From Candidatus Hermodarchaeota archaeon (GTDB lineage: Archaea > Asgardarchaeota > Hermodarchaeia > Hermodarchaeales > Hermodarchaeaceae), in NCBI GenBank assembly GCA_016840185.1, contig JAEOSV010000072.1, positions 1-64,000 on the forward strand: 64,000 nt of DNA, written 5' to 3'. Every line of letters begins with the position of its first letter. Positions within the stretch are counted from its first letter, which is position 1. The notes below the pieces were generated by a model. It had not been told where the DNA came from, searched no databases, and saw only the letters and a program-made list of their open reading frames with translations. Below are positions 17,549-25,715 of this stretch, piece after piece. The translations under genes were made by a program, and so were the position numbers.

Positions 17549-17664
17549 TGGTGCGGGGGGTGGGATTCGAACCCACGAAGGTCTACACCACAGGAACCTC
17601 AGTCCTGCCCCTTTAATCGGAACGAGTATTCTACGTTCCTTAGACCATGCTCGGGTACCCCCGC
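17549..17664 (-). tRNA. tRNA-Leu(GAG) with D-arm intron
   Basis: The acceptor stem GCGGGGG (17664-17658) pairs with CCCCCGC (17559-17553), followed by discriminator A and an encoded CCA. The anticodon arm is CAGGA-CTGAGGT-TCCTG with anticodon GAG. A long variable arm (GGT...ACC) and the T arm GTGGG-TTCGAAT-CCCAC identify a class II tRNA-Leu. A 28-nt insert lies in the D-arm after GGTCTA. Removing it leaves a normal D-loop GAGCATGGTCTAA between CCC and GGG. Confidence 0.93.
17613..17640 (-). other. 28-nt intron in tRNA-Leu D-loop
   Basis: The insert folds as inner helix GGAACG/CGTTCC with a 4-bp central helix GGTC/GATT (two G-U pairs), flanked by 3-nt bulges TAA and AAA. Cutting after the second base of each bulge removes 28 nt and joins GGTCTA to AGGGGCAGG, restoring the tRNA-Leu consensus. 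This is a non-canonical position, well before the anticodon. Confidence 0.85.
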
Positions 17665-17984
17665 GATGGAGAGTTAATCACCTCGTCCTCCCTTTGCTTT
17701 TTAAGCTTTCTTTATACAATTGGCGCCAAATTGTCCGTTGAAACACGTGAATAATTATGCTCTTTTTTTTCTCAGTTCTTATCTCTGGAAATCTCAAATT
17801 AACTGTTTTATCAGCTCCAATGCAGGGTAATACTGAAATTTTTGCTGTTATTTAGATTTTAGAACCAAGAATGACCTTGGATGTTCATCCTTTGGGTCTC
17901 AAAACTTCAGTTTTTACTAGCTGGTAATACCCAGATAATACCAGCATCTTTTCAGGATAACATCTAGGACTGACTCTGATTAAC
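17665..17984. other. Intergenic region between tRNA-Leu and the RHH-ftsZ pair
   Basis: This stretch of about 320 nt holds no convincing gene. Near the tRNA it contains a TATA-like box for the tRNA (17696-17706). The part towards 17984 is AT-rich (TTATTTAGATTTTAG near 17850) and must contain the promoter of the RHH-ftsZ operon. I saw no hairpin terminator or repeat. Confidence 0.5.
17696..17706 (-). promoter_or_regulatory. TATA-like box for tRNA-Leu
   Basis: On the minus strand GCTTAAAAAGC is centred about 37 nt upstream of the tRNA 5' end, the distance expected for an archaeal TATA element with transcription starting a few nt before the mature end. Confidence 0.5.
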
Positions 17985-18152
17985 ATGAAGCTAATTACTG
18001 TAAATCTTCCTGAGGCGTACGTAAATGGAATTGAACGGTTGATTCTTGAGAAGCTGTATCCCAATCGCAGTGAAGCGATTCGAATTGCAGTAAGAGATCT
18101 TCTGAAAAAAGAACTTTGGGAACAAATTTCTCCTAAACCAATGGCTAGGTGA
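17985..18152 (+). CDS. Small ribbon-helix-helix protein, CdrS-like, upstream of ftsZ
   Basis: This 55-residue protein reads MKLITVNLPEAYVNGIERLI followed by LEKLYPNRSEAIRIAVRDLL, the beta-strand/helix/helix layout of RHH (MetJ/Arc/CopG) DNA-binding proteins. ftsZ starts 7 nt after its stop codon, so the two are co-transcribed. In haloarchaea a short RHH protein, CdrS, is co-transcribed with ftsZ2 and regulates cell division; the same arrangement and size here suggest an orthologous role. It is shorter than usual ORF cut-offs and easily missed. The CdrS equivalence is inferred from synteny and fold. Confidence 0.82.
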   Translation: MKLITVNLPEAYVNGIERLILEKLYPNRSEAIRIAVRDLLKKELWEQISPKPMAR

Positions 18153-18159
18153 ATATACA

Positions 18160-19503
18160 ATGGATAGTGGATTATCGAAACTTGTACGTGATGCGAGTCG
18201 GCGTCCAGACCGAAAAACAACTCCTCGGTATTCAAAACCTGGGGCACGAATAATGGTGGCAGGTATTGGCGGAGGAGGAAATAATACTATTAACAGGATG
18301 GTCCAAATTGGTATTCAAGGTGCTGAATGTATTGCGGTTAATACTGATCAACAACATCTTGATCATGTTCAAGCTCACAAAAAGATGCTTATAGGAAAAA
18401 CGATTACACGGGGTTTGGGAACAGGTGGGTTTCCTGAGCTTGGGGCAGCGGCCGCTGAAGAATCACGACAAGATTTAACCAATCTTCTACGAGGAGTAGA
18501 TTTGCTTTTTATTGCAGCTGGTCTCGGGGGAGGAACAGGTACCGGTGCTGCTCCGGTGATTGCCGAGATTGCTAAGCAAAACGGCGCCATAGTTGTTTGC
18601 ACAGTTACCACACCGTTCACAATAGAAGGTGCTCGAATTGATAAAGCTCATCGGGGGCTTCAACGGCTACGCAGGTATGCCGACACTGTTATTGTAATCG
18701 ATAATAACAAACTCCTTGAAATTGCACGTGATTTACCGATCGATGAAGCCTTTAGTGTTGCAGATGAAATTCTTGCCAGTATGGTGAAGGGAGTTACTGA
18801 GACTATTAGCCTGCCAAGTTTAATCAACTTAGACTTTGCAGACGTTCGTAGTGTATTGGCGGGAGGAGGAGTAGCGTTAGTTGGATTAGGAGAAGCCGCT
18901 CATTCTGAAACCAAAGATTATGATCGGATTTCAGAAGCAGTGAAAAATTCTCTTCACTCCCCTTTGCTAGGTGATCTGAGTGTGAAAGGTGCTACTGGTG
19001 CCTTGATTCATGTCATAGGTGGACCAGATCTAAGTCTTGAAGAAGCAACCCGTGTTGCTGACGTTGTGACTCGCCAAATGAGACACGACGCTAGAATCAT
19101 TTGGGGTGCTCGCATAATTCCTGATTTTGCCGGATATGTGCGCGTTCTACTCATTGTAACAGGATTAGAGGGTAACTCTGCCGTCCTTCCTGGCTTTCGA
19201 GGGAATATCGAAATTTTCGATGATGTTGATTGGAATTCACTTCAGCTTTATCGATTGGATTCAAGTGAGAGTGAGAAGGTCCACGCAGACGAGCATTTGA
19301 CTATCGCATCTGAAACAATTCGTCCTGACAATTCAGGAAAATTAACGATGACTCAAATTCAATCTCCCAACACAAATTCTGAAAAATCAACTAATGAACA
19401 GGAACCAGCTATCTCACTCATTAGTTCAAGCGTTACCGGCAATGAACCTTTACGTGGATTAGGACTAAAAAAGATTGAATCAGCTTCGAGTGCTAGCACC
19501 TAA
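18160..19503 (+). CDS. ftsZ: Cell division protein FtsZ
   Basis: This 447-residue tubulin-superfamily GTPase has GIGGGGNNTINRM at residues 35-47, the nucleotide signature GGGTGTG at 123-129, TPFTIEGARIDKA near 151-163 and the T7 synergy loop NLDFADVR at 223-230 whose Asp residues drive hydrolysis on polymer assembly. The GTPase and C-terminal domains end near residue 360. A tail of about 85 residues, rich in Ser, Asn and Glu, ends in a conserved-looking amphipathic peptide (RGLGLKKIESA), as in tails that bind membrane anchors. An upstream RHH gene 7 nt away completes a division operon. Confidence 0.95.
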   Translation: MDSGLSKLVRDASRRPDRKTTPRYSKPGARIMVAGIGGGGNNTINRMVQIGIQGAECIAVNTDQQHLDHVQAHKKMLIGKTITRGLGTGGFPELGAAAAEESRQDLTNLLRGVDLLFIAAGLGGGTGTGAAPVIAEIAKQNGAIVVCTVTTPFTIEGARIDKAHRGLQRLRRYADTVIVIDNNKLLEIARDLPIDEAFSVADEILASMVKGVTETISLPSLINLDFADVRSVLAGGGVALVGLGEAAHSETKDYDRISEAVKNSLHSPLLGDLSVKGATGALIHVIGGPDLSLEEATRVADVVTRQMRHDARIIWGARIIPDFAGYVRVLLIVTGLEGNSAVLPGFRGNIEIFDDVDWNSLQLYRLDSSESEKVHADEHLTIASETIRPDNSGKLTMTQIQSPNTNSEKSTNEQEPAISLISSSVTGNEPLRGLGLKKIESASSAST

Positions 19504-19526
19504 GAAAGCACTTAGTGGTTGAATAA

Positions 19527-19754
19527 TTATCCTCCAACCCAACCTAGAAATGCTTGCTTCAACTGATCTAACTGAATGACAATCGACTGAAAAAGTCCTT
19601 GGGACCATCCCATTACATCAAGGATAACTGTGATTAGAATAGTGATAGTCAGAATAGCCAAGCCCAATAATAGACCTTGCTCCACAAGCGGTGAGCCTTT
19701 CCTATTACGAATGAAGTCTTTAATGACCTTTATTACAGTCATATTCAGTCCCAT
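19527..19754 (-). CDS. Flp/Tad-like type IV pilin
   Basis: This 75-residue protein has a short basic N-terminus and a hydrophobic helix after a processing-type motif: RNRKGSPLVEQGLLLGLAIL. The 'K-G-x-x-L-V-E-x-G/A' with Glu a few residues into the helix resembles Flp pilins and class III signal peptides cut by a prepilin peptidase. It is the last gene of the Tad-like operon (ATPase, two platform proteins, pilin), 35 nt after the TadC-like gene. It is probably the major structural subunit of the filament. No prepilin peptidase is in the window. Confidence 0.65.
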   Translation of the reverse strand: MGLNMTVIKVIKDFIRNRKGSPLVEQGLLLGLAILTITILITVILDVMGWSQGLFQSIVIQLDQLKQAFLGWVGG

Positions 19755-19789
19755 GAATCAGTCTAGTCATTGCTATTTAAGCCCCACAA

Positions 19790-20449
19790 TTAGAGGAGTG
19801 CTAGCAAAAGCCGAGATATGAGAATGTAGGTACTTCCGAACGCAATGATATTGATGGAAAGTGTTCTCAACGATCCTCCTACAGTCTGATTGAGTTGATA
19901 ACCGGTCACAATGACGGTTAGAAATGAAGCAATTACAATGTATAGAGAAAGTGGAGAAGAGGAGATATCTGGGTTAATCCAGAGACCTTGGAAGAATGCT
20001 AATGTGAGGAGGGGGGCAATAGCGGCAATCATACCAATAACTACTGAAGATACAAAAGAAAGAGCAAAAACCTTCACCTTTTGGCTGCTTACTAAGTTCT
20101 TTCTGTTTTTTGTCATAGCACTATTTTTTCGTACATGTTTAAGGACTTGGAGCATTCGTTCTCCTCCTACCACTGACCCTTTCTTGACAAAACGACCCAT
20201 TAATTCCAGTAAACGTGCATTTCGATTTTCTCCATAACTGAGAACCAATTCGGCCCAAGCGGCATGAAAAGATTTCTTTCCACTAATAATATGATTTAAT
20301 GTCTCAACAACATCACTAGGAGTTTGATTTCCAAAATAATGAGAAGTTCTAACCAAAGCATATTCAGGGCTAGATCCTGAGGCAAGCTCAGTTGATAGGT
20401 GTGTAAGGAAATCAAGAAACTGGTCAAATTCCGAATCAGGTGAACGCAT
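19790..20449 (-). CDS. TadC-like type II secretion F-domain membrane protein
   Basis: This 219-residue platform protein starts with a soluble helical T2SSF part (DFLTHLSTELASGSSPEYAL ... LMGRFVKKGSVVGGERMLQV, with MTKNRKN before the membrane part) and has about three C-terminal transmembrane helices (SFVSSVVIGMIAAIAPLLTL; SLYIVIASFLTVIVTGYQLN; LSINIIAFGSTYILISRLLL). It overlaps or abuts the TadB-like gene (3 nt apart) and pairs with it as the inner-membrane platform of the pilus machine. Confidence 0.78.
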   Translation of the reverse strand: MRSPDSEFDQFLDFLTHLSTELASGSSPEYALVRTSHYFGNQTPSDVVETLNHIISGKKSFHAAWAELVLSYGENRNARLLELMGRFVKKGSVVGGERMLQVLKHVRKNSAMTKNRKNLVSSQKVKVFALSFVSSVVIGMIAAIAPLLTLAFFQGLWINPDISSSPLSLYIVIASFLTVIVTGYQLNQTVGGSLRTLSINIIAFGSTYILISRLLLALL

Positions 20450-20452
20450 TGT

Positions 20453-21280
20453 CTATTCTCCGAGCAGAATCAAATCCTTTGGCAGAAGAGTTGAAATCAA
20501 TAATTTTGAAATCACAAACTGAAATACCGGTAACAGAAGAACTAGTGGGTGGCTAGCTAAACCTCGGATGGCTACTCCAAGAATGAATATGATTGGTAGA
20601 AACACCAATACACCTGAGATTACCATCATTCGACTTTCCCATTGCAATGTTCGTCTTTCATATCTGCGTTGAAGATCTTCGTGAGCATCATTTATGACTG
20701 CTTCAAGGTTGGCGGTTGAAGATTCAATGAATTGGATAAAAGTTAGTAATCCTCTTCGAAGAGTAATTGAAGGCTGATTGATTGCATACCGTCGTAGTAG
20801 TTTTTCAGGAGATGAGCCATAATTCAGTGGGGCTATCATCTTTGAAAACGTAGATGCAATTGTGCCATAATCACCTTTTGATACATATTCTATGGATTCA
20901 AACACAGAACCCGTTGTAACATAGATTGTGGCCAACTCTTCTAATACATGTGGTGTCGCTTTTTCAATTTGGATCAGTTGTTTTTGATACTTGGAGAGAA
21001 TACTGTTCAATAGGACCAAACAGCTCATTAATCCAATTGTTATGCCTAACACCAAAGCACTCAGAATTGGTAGAAAACTTGTTAGCAAAAGACATGTGGT
21101 AACAGTACTTATCGCGCTCAGGACCAGTATACCCGCTATTATGTGAATTGGTCGAACCTTGTCTTGATAAAGGAATTTAATGGCTTCAGTGAATTCCGGA
21201 GTCGTAAAGCGTCCAAGAATGAGATGTTTCCCTGGGACACATCTTCCGAGACTAGCTAGGATATTGATGAAGCTTAAGAT
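20453..21280 (-). CDS. TadB-like type II secretion F-domain membrane protein
   Basis: The protein has N-terminal membrane helices, a T2SSF soluble domain (EKATPHVLEELATIYVTTGS ... EAVINDAHEDLQRRYERRTL) and C-terminal helices. The first ATG/GTG/TTG in frame is a TTG at 21088, inside the first membrane helix. The frame is open further upstream to about 21300 with good coding character (GRFTTPEFTEAIKFLYQDKV), and no ATG, GTG or TTG occurs there. An ATC at 21280 is 5 nt after GGAGG, giving 275 residues, the usual TadB length, and overlapping the ATPase gene by 29 nt. I therefore place the start at 21280, but the codon needs proof. Confidence 0.7.
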   Translation of the reverse strand: MLSFINILASLGRCVPGKHLILGRFTTPEFTEAIKFLYQDKVRPIHIIAGILVLSAISTVTTCLLLTSFLPILSALVLGITIGLMSCLVLLNSILSKYQKQLIQIEKATPHVLEELATIYVTTGSVFESIEYVSKGDYGTIASTFSKMIAPLNYGSSPEKLLRRYAINQPSITLRRGLLTFIQFIESSTANLEAVINDAHEDLQRRYERRTLQWESRMMVISGVLVFLPIIFILGVAIRGLASHPLVLLLPVFQFVISKLLISTLLPKDLILLGE

Positions 21281-23315
21281 CCTCGCCTCCCTTCTCTTTC
21301 CTTGAATGCATTATTTTTTTTGAGGTGGTTCGATTTTCACCTGAATAAACTGCATCAAAAGCGGCTACAATCTCTTTCGGATTAAAGGATTGGTTGGAAA
21401 CTAATTTTGCCAATGTTTCTCGATACGTTCGAAGTCTTTTTCGAATGTCCTTTTGTGTTAATTTCTGAAATCTGCAAGTTTGGGAAATTAATAATGGAAA
21501 TAAGTCCGACGTTCTTTGTTCGAGTTGATCCGAGGATTTACTCCATTCAAAGAGTGGATTTAGCACAACCTGATCCGATTCAAACTGAACTTCACTGATT
21601 TGAACTACTTTTCGTATAATTCTTCCTCGAACCACTTCTCTTACCATATGAATAAGCAATCCAAGTGATTGAAAACAGACTTCAGGGATGTCGTGGTGAA
21701 CCTGCCAACGTAATAATAGCTCTTCATTTGAGTTTGCATGGCATGTCTGAATCCCCCTGATTCCTGCGCTGATTGCATGAAACATTGCTGCACTATGCTC
21801 TGCGGTTTGTATTTCTCCCAAGAACACCCAATCCGGTGAACGATGTAATAGCCGGATAATTTCATTTGATTTGGTTGATTGACTTTTTTCAAATGAATCG
21901 AAGGGGTCAACTCGAAACGTTACTTTGTGTCTATTACTTTCGTCAACTGTAATGCTTTCAAGGGCATCTTCAATCGCAATTTTTCTCCAACTCGGAGGGG
22001 CTAGCAAATTGATGGCATTTGCTAATGTTGTTTTGCCCGTTGAAGGTTCTCCGCATATTGTAATGTTTATTCGCAGTGTCATACATAATATCAGGAATGC
22101 TGCTGCTGAAAGAGAAATGGTACCGTTAGCGACTAATTCAGGAAGAGTTAGGGTTCTTAATCGTATTTTTCTGATGTTTAAATGTGGGCCCTCGTAAGCG
22201 AGTGGCGGAATATCAATTGCTGCACGGACATGAAATAACTTTGTTTTTAGCTCTGTCTTTAAAGATGGATTTCTTTCATCAAGTGGTCGTCGGCTTTCTA
22301 ATCGAAGTCGAGTAACGATATGAGATAATTCAGATTCTAATGGCGTAAGATTGGATTTACATCGACCCCATTGTGCATGATCAAGATAATAGGCGGAACC
22401 TGGTTTATCTAAGTAGATTTCTTGAACCTCATCATCTAGGAGAAGTGGCATTGTTTTTGATAGATTTAGAGTCTGTGTAGTGGCAAAGAGTGCCAGGTTA
22501 TTCCGCTCAGTGCTCGATAACTCTCTAAAATTCGTTAAGAGGTATTGTTGAAAATTAGCAATTTTGTGTGTTATGAGGGTTTCTAGGGTTTGAAGTTGAA
22601 GCTCTTCATGTGAAAACTGTCGTTGCTGCGAAAAGAGGGGTTGTAAAAAATTTGGCGAATAAATTTCTTCCAATGAAACAACAGCCTGGTAATATCTTTC
22701 CAAGGGAATATGAGGAAACTCGAAAATACGAATCTTGAAGGGTCCCACTTCATAGCTGCTACAAAGATGAAATGGGTTATCGAATAGTGTGCCAGAGGAG
22801 ATTCCACTTATCTTTCTCTGAACTTGTAGATACCCTTCGAGAAAGAGTTGTTGGTCCGCTGTAGTTTCATCCCCGAGTTGTTCTTCAGCCTGTGATATCA
22901 GTTTGGATTCTTTTAATGCAGAAATGAATCTACGAATTGAACGATTTCGAGACGAATTAAATGTGGTTTCAAGGAAATTGTAAGCGGCGTAGGGTGCAAA
23001 AAACAGTTTTTGTTTAAGATCAGGGTACTGTCGAAGAATCGTATGGATTCTAGGTTCATATTTTGCAATAATCGAAGCAAATTCCTTTAGAATTTCCATT
23101 GACTGTCGTGGAAAAGAAATAATATGGTTACTTGAAAAAAACTGAGTAGGATAAATACCTTCGATGAAAGGTAATATTTGAAGAAATTGCTGGCGACAAT
23201 ATTGACTACTAGTTATATCACCTTTATCAGGTGCCTGACATGAACATAGGTCACAATCGAATGCCAGAATTTTAGTTGCATTTTGATCTTCGATTAATTG
23301 AAAGGGACAAACCAT
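21252..23315 (-). CDS. Type II/IV secretion (TadA/CpaF-like) pilus assembly ATPase
   Basis: This 687-residue ATPase has a P-loop (ICGEPSTGKTTLANAI), the Asp box (IAIEDALESI), Walker B (PDWVFLGEIQ) and the His box (GIRGIQTCHANS), typical of VirB11/TadA/archaeal GspE ATPases that power pilus or archaellum assembly. The N-terminal 300 residues begin with a cysteine group (CDLCSC ... YC) that may bind metal, then a regulatory domain (LTPLESELSHIVTRLRLESR near residue 345). It heads the operon ATPase-TadB-TadC-pilin. The divergent small membrane genes at 23416-24065 may belong to the same machine. Confidence 0.88.
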   Translation of the reverse strand: MVCPFQLIEDQNATKILAFDCDLCSCQAPDKGDITSSQYCRQQFLQILPFIEGIYPTQFFSSNHIISFPRQSMEILKEFASIIAKYEPRIHTILRQYPDLKQKLFFAPYAAYNFLETTFNSSRNRSIRRFISALKESKLISQAEEQLGDETTADQQLFLEGYLQVQRKISGISSGTLFDNPFHLCSSYEVGPFKIRIFEFPHIPLERYYQAVVSLEEIYSPNFLQPLFSQQRQFSHEELQLQTLETLITHKIANFQQYLLTNFRELSSTERNNLALFATTQTLNLSKTMPLLLDDEVQEIYLDKPGSAYYLDHAQWGRCKSNLTPLESELSHIVTRLRLESRRPLDERNPSLKTELKTKLFHVRAAIDIPPLAYEGPHLNIRKIRLRTLTLPELVANGTISLSAAAFLILCMTLRINITICGEPSTGKTTLANAINLLAPPSWRKIAIEDALESITVDESNRHKVTFRVDPFDSFEKSQSTKSNEIIRLLHRSPDWVFLGEIQTAEHSAAMFHAISAGIRGIQTCHANSNEELLLRWQVHHDIPEVCFQSLGLLIHMVREVVRGRIIRKVVQISEVQFESDQVVLNPLFEWSKSSDQLEQRTSDLFPLLISQTCRFQKLTQKDIRKRLRTYRETLAKLVSNQSFNPKEIVAAFDAVYSGENRTTSKKIMHSRKEKGGEDLKLHQYPS

Positions 23316-23415
23316 AATTACCGTGGATTTACTTCGAAGATTCCTATTTAAAGCAGAAAAATTTCAGTAAAGAGGACTTTAAATTCCATTTGCAACGGGA
23401 ATCTATGAACAAAAA

Positions 23416-23811
23416 TTGAATCAAAGTTTAGAAAAAATCATAATAATTGGACTAAATCTTACTCTTCTTGTCGCAATCGGTGTTCCTTTGCTTTTTTCCA
23501 CTACACAGCTTATTTCCCAATCTGAACAGACCATAACTTTCCAGCACTTTGTACAAGACGTTGACGAAGCCATAATAACAGCGGATCAGGAACGTGGTTT
23601 TTTCGTCATACAGATTAGTATCCCTGTCAATGTTTCACTAGAGGCTGAAAATAATCAACTCATTTTCAAAGTATATTTGGATTCTTGGCACATAGTGACA
23701 CGAACTTATCGATGTCCCATTCGAATTAACGGGCAATTGAATGAGGGAATTCATCAGCTTTCAGTGCATGCTACTGAGGAGCTCATTCTGATAACGTTTC
23801 AACAAACATAG
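23416..23811 (+). CDS. Secreted/membrane-anchored pilus-associated protein, hypothetical
   Basis: This 131-residue protein has one N-terminal hydrophobic helix (IIIIGLNLTLLVAIGVPLLF) and then a beta-rich domain (FFVIQISIPVNVSLEAENNQ, LNEGIHQLSVHATEEL). The layout resembles archaellum/pilus stator or minor pilin proteins (FlaF/FlaG-like), but the similarity is only in shape. The gene is divergent from the Tad-like ATPase. The start is uncertain: TTG at 23416 is the first canonical codon; an out-of-frame ATG at 23405 ends after four codons. Confidence 0.55.
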   Translation: MNQSLEKIIIIGLNLTLLVAIGVPLLFSTTQLISQSEQTITFQHFVQDVDEAIITADQERGFFVIQISIPVNVSLEAENNQLIFKVYLDSWHIVTRTYRCPIRINGQLNEGIHQLSVHATEELILITFQQT

Positions 23812-23822
23812 GTTGCATTAGA

Positions 23823-24065
23823 ATGCTACTTCTTCTACTTCTAAACCTAATTCTTTGTTGTTGGATTCTCCTATTAATCATTCAATCCATAAGTAATGAC
23901 TTTTCTACCATAGTAATAATTTCCGGCACAATAGTCACATCGATGCCATTTACGATTTTACTGGCATGGAGCGCTAGTTTACAAATATACTACTCTGTTC
24001 TCATCTTCTCTCTATTTACCCTGATTGTGATTACACTGCACATAACCCAACTAGCACTGTGGTAG
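23823..24065 (+). CDS. Small membrane protein, hypothetical
   Basis: This 80-residue protein is almost wholly hydrophobic, with three predicted helices (LLLLLLNLILCCWILLLIIQ; SIVVTSMPFTILLAW-like middle; YYSVLIFSLFTLIVITLHIT). It starts 11 nt after the preceding pilus-associated gene and overlaps the convergent TFB gene by 15 nt at the 3' ends. A role with the Tad-like pilus is inferred from position. It is too short and generic for family assignment. Confidence 0.5.
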   Translation: MLLLLLLNLILCCWILLLIIQSISNDFSTIVIISGTIVTSMPFTILLAWSASLQIYYSVLIFSLFTLIVITLHITQLALW

Positions 24066-25058
24066 TAATTTTTGAATGTGTGTTTTCAGCAACTTGGCAT
24101 AGTGATCTCGTACACTGTACTCTGCTGCGTTTGTAGCTTTAGAGATTAAGCGCTGAGTAAGGATTGGTCGGCGTTTTGCAATCTTTGCAATCAAAAGATC
24201 TGAGCTATAAACAACTGCAACAGCAAAAATGAATGGGTTCCTTCCTCCTCGTTCAGGAACGCTGATTCGACTAAATAACTGGTTAGCATATTTCAATAAG
24301 CGCGCTTGGTATTCTTGAATTGGCAACCCGGCACGGCGCAATCTCAGGCGTATTTTTGGGTGGTTTACAGTTTGTGATACAATTCGTTGCAAGTAATCCT
24401 CACTCATTCGTTTTACGGGTGCAAGTGACATCTTTTTCTTGGCTGAAAGAGCTTGGCGAATAATCGAACGGCTAGTTACTCGGTGGCCGAGTTTCTGAAA
24501 AGCCTCTGCAATTTCTTGAAGAGTAATTGGGGCGTTTTCCTTGGATTCACGTACTGCCAACATCAGTCCATAGGCCATAAGGGTGAGATGGCTCGTGATA
24601 TCAGAACTGTCAAGCTTCTTGTCCATCTTCTGGTAGTAGTATGCAGCTCTATCCTTGATGCCGTCAGTTAACGAAAGCAGATCAGCTGCTCGGCTTAGGG
24701 ATCGTAATGCACGATATGTTGTTTCCCGTTTGGCGATTCGAAGACGAAGGTTGTAATCATATTTGAGCCTTCGAAACAATCGTTGGCTTCGCGGAGTTAA
24801 TGGTCTCCCAGTTCGATCGTAGAAGAAACGGCTAGCTTGATAGTCGATGAAACTTCCCAATCCACCCACCATGGCAGTGCGTTTTCCTAATGCAACAAAA
24901 GACTTTGATTGTGAGGAAGAGCTTCTATCTTCCATATGCATCTGGTAAGGTGAACTGACTAATTGTCGCACCAACACTAAACCACAGGCAGCGCAAACGT
25001 ATTCCCCGTTTGTTAGTACGGTGTGTCCTGAACATTCAGTACAATAAAGGTTCTCCAT
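24051..25058 (-). CDS. tfb: Transcription initiation factor B (TFB/TFIIB)
   Basis: This 335-residue protein has an N-terminal zinc ribbon (C6, C9, C22, C25), then a B-reader/linker region (FYDRTGRPLTPRSQRLFRRL) and two cyclin-like repeats (about 110-215 and 220-330). It recruits RNA polymerase to TBP-bound promoters and binds the BRE. The ribbon and linker are recognisable, although the linker differs from the usual E-x-R-x-F-x-x-E region, so it may be one of several TFB paralogues. It is encoded 208 nt downstream of rpoG. Confidence 0.88.
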   Translation of the reverse strand: MENLYCTECSGHTVLTNGEYVCAACGLVLVRQLVSSPYQMHMEDRSSSSQSKSFVALGKRTAMVGGLGSFIDYQASRFFYDRTGRPLTPRSQRLFRRLKYDYNLRLRIAKRETTYRALRSLSRAADLLSLTDGIKDRAAYYYQKMDKKLDSSDITSHLTLMAYGLMLAVRESKENAPITLQEIAEAFQKLGHRVTSRSIIRQALSAKKKMSLAPVKRMSEDYLQRIVSQTVNHPKIRLRLRRAGLPIQEYQARLLKYANQLFSRISVPERGGRNPFIFAVAVVYSSDLLIAKIAKRRPILTQRLISKATNAAEYSVRDHYAKLLKTHIQKLLPQC

Positions 25059-25266
25059 CTAAGTATCACTTTGAGCGGCTTTGTATTCTCAAAGTGCTCT
25101 GGCTCTTAACCAAACTTTGGCAAATCCCTGTCCTTTCTAAAGACGACAAAAATCGCGCACGTAGACCCTGGCGTCCACTTAAACGATTATTCAGCTCAGA
25201 GAGACACATCACTGAAACTATTCAAGAAAAAAGTTGTAAAGTAAAGTATATTGTTTCGAATGATTA

Positions 25267-25611
25267 TCAATTAGAAATCGAGATATAGACTGGTCTTTTT
25301 GCTCTGATTCCAGATATTTTCCGTTTTGCAATAATACTTCCCTGCAAACCCGAAAAGAAAACCACATATTTCATACCTGTACTGGTCTTCTCGATTTGAT
25401 AGACATCGCCTCGAAGAGTCAAGAGTGCGTGTGCCTTTTTTGGTTTGGTAGTAGAAAGCGAGACTTTTACTTTTTGTCCATTTTGAAGTGAACCCACATT
25501 GTATGGTAATTCAAATTCGATTCTAATTTGCTTACCAACAGCGACGAGATACTGGAAGATTTGGGTCTGAGGGGTTTCCCGCTTTTCAATGGTACCACTA
25601 CCTGAAACCAT
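25267..25611 (-). CDS. rpoG: DNA-directed RNA polymerase subunit G (Rpo8/Rpb8 homologue)
   Basis: This 114-residue protein fits archaeal RpoG: FELPYNVGSLQNGQKVKVSL in the first half and LLTLRGDVYQIEKTSTGMKY followed by VVFFSGLQGSI, corresponding to the conserved 'G-x-V-Y-x-I-E ... S-F-G-G-L' block of Rpb8. Rpb8 is an OB-type auxiliary subunit known from Crenarchaeota, Korarchaeota, Asgard and eukaryotes and absent from Euryarchaeota, which narrows the host. I use the ATG at 25611 because a longer frame from 25683 runs into the shared promoter region of the divergent Lsm gene. Confidence 0.72.
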   Translation of the reverse strand: MVSGSGTIEKRETPQTQIFQYLVAVGKQIRIEFELPYNVGSLQNGQKVKVSLSTTKPKKAHALLTLRGDVYQIEKTSTGMKYVVFFSGLQGSIIAKRKISGIRAKRPVYISISN

Positions 25612-25657
25612 ACATATCACCAAACATTGATGAAATATCTCATAATGATGCTTACAA

Positions 25658-25668
25658 ACATATAAAAA
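25658..25668 (+). promoter_or_regulatory. TATA box for the Lsm-tgtA operon
   Basis: ACATATAAAAA lies about 58 nt before the Lsm ATG; with a start site about 25 nt downstream (near 25690) this leaves a leader with the GGAGG SD at 25704-25708. Confidence 0.6.
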
Positions 25669-25715
25669 CGGATGGATAATCACTACTCAAATCCAGAATA
25701 TCTGGAGGACACGCT

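Noticed and set aside
17541..17741. Plus-strand 66-residue frame
   Set aside because: It lies entirely over tRNA-Leu and its intron on the other strand.
25094..25288. Plus-strand frame from GTG 25094 between TFB and rpoG
   Set aside because: It overlaps rpoG by about 22 nt and has no SD or recognised pattern. The 208-nt gap is more likely the leader and promoter of tfb.
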